From positions 23,734 to 87,733 of the forward strand of contig NZ_VLLA01000026.1 of the NCBI RefSeq assembly GCF_007830635.1: a stretch of DNA of 64,000 bases. Reading direction: 5' to 3'. This document shows, one piece after another, positions 60,265 to 64,000 of the stretch; positions within the stretch are counted from its first letter, which is position 1; each line of letters starts with the position of its first letter. The notes beneath the pieces were generated by a model, which made no database searches, was not told the origin of the DNA, and saw only the letters and a program-made list of their open reading frames with translations. A program made the position numbers and the translations under genes. The stretch is from Bradyrhizobium huanghuaihaiense (lineage in GTDB: Bacteria; Pseudomonadota; Alphaproteobacteria; Rhizobiales; Xanthobacteraceae).

Positions 60265-62978
60265 CGTGCACCTCGCGCTGCGTCGAAACGAAGCGCGGCG
60301 CGCGCAGGTGGCCGGCTCACCGCAAATTCGGCTTGGAGCTGGCGGGCGAGGCCAAGCACCAGGCGCAAGCCGGACGAGCTGTCGCGTACCGCATTCAGGT
60401 CGAAACCCGGGCCATCATCCTCGACGAGAAGCTCGAACTGTCCGTCGCGCTCGGTGAGGCTCACGCGAATGCTGTCGGTGGCCGGGTCGCTGACACCATG
60501 CTTGGCTGCATTGGTCAGCAATTCATTGAGAATGAGGGCGAGCGGCATGGCGATATCATTGGACAACACGCCGCTTGAGGGCGCGCGCGTGATCCTGATT
60601 CCTGACGGCAGCGTCTGCTGGACCGTTTCGACTACTGCACCAAGAAACTCATCCGCCGAGAACCTGGTGGCTTCGGTGGTTCCATAGAGCACGCGCTGGG
60701 CGGCAGCCATGGCGGCGATCCGCCCGCAGGCCTCATCAAGCACGCGCCGGGCCTCCTCGCTTCGGGCATTGCGAGCCGCCGTGTACAAGAGCGATTGCAG
60801 CATCTGCATGTTGTTCTTGGTGCGATGATTGAGCTCATTGAGTAACAGGCGCTGCTGCGTTTCGGCCTGTTTCCGCTCGCTCAGGTCAACGAGCATGTTG
60901 ATTGCCCCGGCGACCTTGCCGGATGCGTCGAATAGCGGCGTGGGGAACGGGATGAAGGGAACACGCGTGCCGTCGGGCCGCTCCGCTACCGCTTCGACAC
61001 CGCGCACCGGGCGGCCTTCCTTCAGGGCGACTGCCATCGGACATTGGTCATGTGGCAGCGGCGTGCCATCAGGAAGATATAGCTTCCAGGTCACGCACCA
61101 TTGGTCGCTGCCGAGCGTCGGTGTGAGGCCGGCGAAATCGACGGCCGTCTGGTTGAAATAGGTAATCTTGCCGTCGGCGTCGGTGGTGTAGATAGCCGCC
61201 GGTATGGCCGCCAGCAATTCCTGCAGCCGCTGTTCGCTCTCCTGCAATCTCTTCTGGGCAATCTTGCGCTCGGTGATGTCGCGCGCGATCTTCGAGGCTC
61301 CGATGACCCGGCCCGTGCGATTGCGGATCGGCGAGATCGTTAGCGAAATATCAATCAGGCTGCCATCCTTGCGGCGACGCACGGTCTCGAAATGATCGAC
61401 CCGCTCGCCACCTCTGATTTTGGCCAGAATGCGCGGCTCCTCGTCCTGTCGGTCGGACGGAATAAGCATCGTGATCGGCTGGCCGACAGCTTCATCTCTG
61501 CTGTAGCCAAATAGACGCCGGGCGCCATCGTTCCAGGTCTGGATGATGCCATCGAGAGTCTTGCTGACAATAGCGTCGGTCGATGATTCGACGATGGCCG
61601 CAAGTTGCTGCGCATCACGCTCAGCCAGGCGGCGCGCCTCTTCACCGGCAAGACGAGCGACGGCAAAGCCGAGCAGGCGCGCCAGCGTGAGCGCGGTATC
61701 GAGCTCGGATGGCGTGAAGTGATGCGGTTCGTCATAGTAGGCCATGAACTTGCCGGCAAGCTGGCCATCCTGGACAATGGGCGTGAAGGCCGCAGCTTGA
61801 ATGCCTTCATTGAGGATAGTCCGCTTCAGGTCATCCCGCAATTCGCTCCGCGTAACATCGTCGATGCAGACGGGAGTCGGCCTGGTCTCGTTGCGATCCC
61901 ACGGGGAGTGCCCTTCGACGGCGCGACGGTAGTTTTCCGAGAGATCGCGCCAGGCCACGAACCGCATGACATCGGTCTGATCATAGAGCAGGATCGAGGC
62001 GCGCGGGCAGCCAAGGGCGCGCGTGATGGCGTCGAGCGCGGCGTCGTGGATTTGCCCCGCCGATTGGCAATGCTGCAGCCGTTCGGAGAAGGCAAACAGC
62101 GCGGCCTGCTCCTCCATGCGCCGGGCGAGCGCCTGTTCGGCACGCTTGCGGTCGGTAATGTCATGCTGCACGCGAACTGCGTAGAGAAACCTGCCGGCGG
62201 CGTCGCGAATACTCGACGAAGTGACGGCCGCCCAGATATATCCGCCATCCTTGCGAACGATGCGTTTCTCGATGCTGTAGCGATCGAATTCGCCGGCGAG
62301 CTGACGGTGGAATTGCGCGCGGTCCTCGGCAACATCTTCGGGTAAAGTCTCCTCGAAGATCGTCCGCCCAAGAAGTTCGGACGCAGTGTAACCCGTCAGC
62401 CGGCAAAGCTGCTGATTGACCCGCAGTATGCGGCCGTCCCGGTCGATTTCGACAATGCCGGCACCGACGTGCTCATAGGTAGCCGCGAGCCGTTCGTCGC
62501 GGGCCTGCAGCCAGTCATTGGAACGGGCGTCAGACATTTCCAGCCTGCCGCCGCCGACACGCTCGTGAAAGCAGTTGATGGCGCCCGCTATGGAACCGTC
62601 CTCGTCCAGGATCGGTGCAATATGGACGGTGGTCCAGATGTGGAAGCCATCTGGTCTTTCGACTCGTCCTTCGACGCCACGGATCGGGATGCCTGTCCGC
62701 AACACCTCGGCCATCGGCGTCCGCTCACGCGAGATCAGGTGCCCGTCGAGAAAGAGCTTGTAGGAGCCGCAAAAGAGTTCGCTATCATCGCCAATGCGCG
62801 GCGCGCGGCCCCACAGTTCCGCCGCGCGAGCGTTGAACCAAAGAATGCGGCCACGCGCGTCGCAAGCGTAGACCGCGATCGGAAGCTGCGCGATGAAGGC
62901 GGGCGACGGGTTTTGCAAAATAGACGATGCGAGCGGCTCGAGACTGTCACGGTCGACCGCTGTCTGCTGAATATTCAT
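60261..62978 (-). CDS. Multi-PAS/GAF HWE-type sensor kinase
   Basis: 905 residues. Order: PAS (about 25-135), PAS (about 165-285), GAF (about 295-450), PAS (about 465-585), PAS (about 595-705), then the HWE/HisKA_2 kinase with phosphoacceptor histidine in LLNELNHRTKNNMQMLQSLL and ATP-binding NELLTNAAKHGV, DDGPGFD. No transmembrane segment, so it senses cytosolic cues through PAS/GAF. The LNELNHRTKNN motif is typical of kinases acting on PhyR-type stress regulators. Confidence 0.9.
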   Translation of the reverse strand: MNIQQTAVDRDSLEPLASSILQNPSPAFIAQLPIAVYACDARGRILWFNARAAELWGRAPRIGDDSELFCGSYKLFLDGHLISRERTPMAEVLRTGIPIRGVEGRVERPDGFHIWTTVHIAPILDEDGSIAGAINCFHERVGGGRLEMSDARSNDWLQARDERLAATYEHVGAGIVEIDRDGRILRVNQQLCRLTGYTASELLGRTIFEETLPEDVAEDRAQFHRQLAGEFDRYSIEKRIVRKDGGYIWAAVTSSSIRDAAGRFLYAVRVQHDITDRKRAEQALARRMEEQAALFAFSERLQHCQSAGQIHDAALDAITRALGCPRASILLYDQTDVMRFVAWRDLSENYRRAVEGHSPWDRNETRPTPVCIDDVTRSELRDDLKRTILNEGIQAAAFTPIVQDGQLAGKFMAYYDEPHHFTPSELDTALTLARLLGFAVARLAGEEARRLAERDAQQLAAIVESSTDAIVSKTLDGIIQTWNDGARRLFGYSRDEAVGQPITMLIPSDRQDEEPRILAKIRGGERVDHFETVRRRKDGSLIDISLTISPIRNRTGRVIGASKIARDITERKIAQKRLQESEQRLQELLAAIPAAIYTTDADGKITYFNQTAVDFAGLTPTLGSDQWCVTWKLYLPDGTPLPHDQCPMAVALKEGRPVRGVEAVAERPDGTRVPFIPFPTPLFDASGKVAGAINMLVDLSERKQAETQQRLLLNELNHRTKNNMQMLQSLLYTAARNARSEEARRVLDEACGRIAAMAAAQRVLYGTTEATRFSADEFLGAVVETVQQTLPSGIRITRAPSSGVLSNDIAMPLALILNELLTNAAKHGVSDPATDSIRVSLTERDGQFELLVEDDGPGFDLNAVRDSSSGLRLVLGLARQLQAEFAVSRPPARAALRFDAARGAR

Positions 62979-63376
62979 AGGGCCTCATCCCCCGCGCCAG
63001 GACCAAGAGGGCTGCGGCATAGTTTCGTTCCCGCCCCTAGGTCGCCTTATCCGGTATGGTTACGGACTCCGCAAAACACCCATAAACGCCTGCCGCGATG
63101 ACAAGTTCCTAAAGCGGGCCTTCCGTACTGCGCAGGCGAAGCGCAGGACGGCGGACGGTACACGAGACCATAGGTGGGCTCGGTGAGACGTGCCCTCTGC
63201 TTTCGTCTTAAGCGATTGCCGGATCTTCGGCCGATGGATTATGGCCCACCTCGTAACGTCTTCTCGTCCTCGGTCACGGCCCGTTGCACACGCTTGGTTG
63301 CCGATCCGGTGATTGCTTGAGGAACAGCTCTGTCCCCACTGAGCTTACCTTGCTGAGAATGCCGGAGGAGGATCAG
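62979..63376. other. 398-base spacer holding two divergent promoters
   Basis: The exact EcfG-type site for the kinase (63085-63109) and a partial one, GGAAC (63321-63325) then GCTT after 17 bases, ahead of the small membrane protein at 63377, lie here. I saw no gene. Confidence 0.45.
63085..63109 (-). promoter_or_regulatory. EcfG-type general-stress promoter of the kinase/regulator pair
   Basis: Minus strand: GGAAC (63109-63105), 16 bases, CGTT (63088-63085), exact. It sits 107 bases ahead of the kinase ATG, giving a leader of about 100 bases. Confidence 0.75.
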
Positions 63377-63577
63377 ATGGACAGCGAAGACGCCTTGGCA
63401 AAAGTGACGGAAGCGTCGGAAGCCGTGCGCCAGACCGCGCATACGGTAAGGCAAAGCTTGGAAGAGGGGCAGCCGCCAGGTCAGGTGCTTGCAATTCTGC
63501 GGGACTTGGTACGTGAGGCCCCACTGCCCTCGCTGCTCGTCGCCTTCATGCTTGGTTGCCTGCTGGCGCGCCGTTAA
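63377..63577 (+). CDS. Small membrane-anchored protein (66 aa)
   Basis: 66 residues from ATG at 63377 with GGAGGAGG 5 bases upstream. The N-terminal two thirds is a polar helix (EDALAKVTEASEAVRQTAHTVRQSLEEGQ) and the end a single membrane segment, LPSLLVAFMLGCLLARR. Resembles short tail-anchored proteins of the YqjD/ElaB type without the ribosome-binding motif. A GGAAC element 52 bases before the start hints at stress control. Confidence 0.6.
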   Translation: MDSEDALAKVTEASEAVRQTAHTVRQSLEEGQPPGQVLAILRDLVREAPLPSLLVAFMLGCLLARR

Positions 63578-63664
63578 TATCGCGGTCGATCGCAAGGTCA
63601 TTGAGCAAGGGCGATGAGCCTCCGGAGAGCAACGTGGCCAGAAGTTCCGCCTCGAGGAAAGAGC

Positions 63665-64000
63665 TGGCCCCGCAAATTCGGACAGTAGCTTGAGTGGATT
63701 TTCTGCCTGACAGCGGCGAGGATTCTTGCTGCGAATCAGGAGCGAAGATGACGAAGAAGAGCCGCCGGACGCATTCTCCGGCATTCAAGGCGAAGGTTGC
63801 TTTGGCTGCGGTCAAAGGAGACAAGACACTGGCGGAGCTGGCGCAACTGTTTGATGTTCATCCGAACCAGATCACGATCTGGAAAAACCAGCTCCTGGAA
63901 GGCGCCGCCGGCGTGTTTGGGCATGACAAGACATCGGCCGAGACGCCGGTCGATTTGAAGGCGTTGCATGCCAAGATCGGCGAGCTGGCGTTGGAAAACG
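63665..64000 (+). mobile_element. IS3-family insertion sequence, cut by the window end
   Basis: The terminal-like sequence TGGCCCCGCAAATTCGGACA at about 63665 resembles the left end of IS3 elements, and the gene within is OrfA. The right end lies outside. The exact end and target duplication cannot be set from this window. Confidence 0.55.
63748..64000 (+). CDS. IS3-family transposase OrfA (partial)
   Basis: Open from ATG at 63748 to the window end, 84 codons seen. MTKKSRRTHSPAFKAKVALAAVKGDKTLAELAQLFDVHPNQITIWKNQLL is the classic OrfA helix-turn-helix (HTH_Tnp_1), with a leucine zipper beginning in GELALEN. OrfB would follow by programmed frameshift outside the window. Confidence 0.9.
   Translation, partial: MTKKSRRTHSPAFKAKVALAAVKGDKTLAELAQLFDVHPNQITIWKNQLLEGAAGVFGHDKTSAETPVDLKALHAKIGELALEN

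Noticed and set aside
1..64000. CRISPR arrays, rRNA and tRNA genes
   Set aside because: I looked for regularly spaced direct repeats, rRNA-like stretches and cloverleaf patterns and found none that I could support.

Overview
The window looks like chromosomal DNA of a Bradyrhizobium-type alphaproteobacterium (Bradyrhizobium/Rhodopseudomonas group). This rests on high GC with strong G/C third positions, GTG and TTG starts, a GcrA-family regulator, HWE-type histidine kinases, GGAAC...CGTT (EcfG-type) promoters, a ROSE-type RNA thermometer ahead of an hsp20 gene, long GC-rich palindromic intergenic repeats, and many 55-90 residue proteins of a kind I associate with this genus. All family names come from motif recognition by eye; no search was run.

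Positions 1-9500 are a mixed core segment. It holds two secreted proteins of unknown function, a GcrA-like regulator divergent from an S24/LexA-fold repressor with candidate operators, a quinone oxidoreductase, and a MoxR ATPase/CoxE-type VWA pair whose leader can fold over its ribosome-binding site. An AzgA-like purine permease closes the segment.

Positions 8100-37700 are a purine/ureide nitrogen-scavenging region: purine permease and adenine deaminase, a TetR regulator with its operator, formamidase, DctA, allantoate amidohydrolase, two BMP-type (nucleoside/purine-class) ABC importers, biuret hydrolase, a CDA-fold deaminase, a Tsx-like porin, 8-oxoguanine deaminase, a xanthine-dehydrogenase-type Mo/FeS/FAD enzyme, fused OHCU decarboxylase/HIU hydrolase, PuuE allantoinase and a DUF3830 protein. 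Together they cover import, deamination, oxidation to urate, and urate breakdown to ureidoglycolate-level products with ammonia release. A urate oxidase and a ureidoglycolate-processing enzyme are not in the window. A textbook sigma-54 promoter precedes the first importer operon, so control by nitrogen limitation is likely.

Positions 38500-47900 begin with palindromic repeats and continue as an accessory island: a tyrosine recombinase, small orphan genes, Ku, zinc-ribbon proteins, a decayed SRAP/YedK gene and a large serine recombinase.

Positions 47900-63600 are a stress-response region: tiny genes, three response regulators, two HWE kinases, two small heat-shock proteins, a YflT-like protein, a manganese catalase fused to a DUF892 domain, and an arginase-family hydrolase. 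Five matches to GGAAC-N16/17-CGTT lie ahead of genes here, which points to one general-stress regulon. Several small genes are frameshifted or truncated, including a LigD ligase fragment. The window ends inside an IS3-family insertion sequence.
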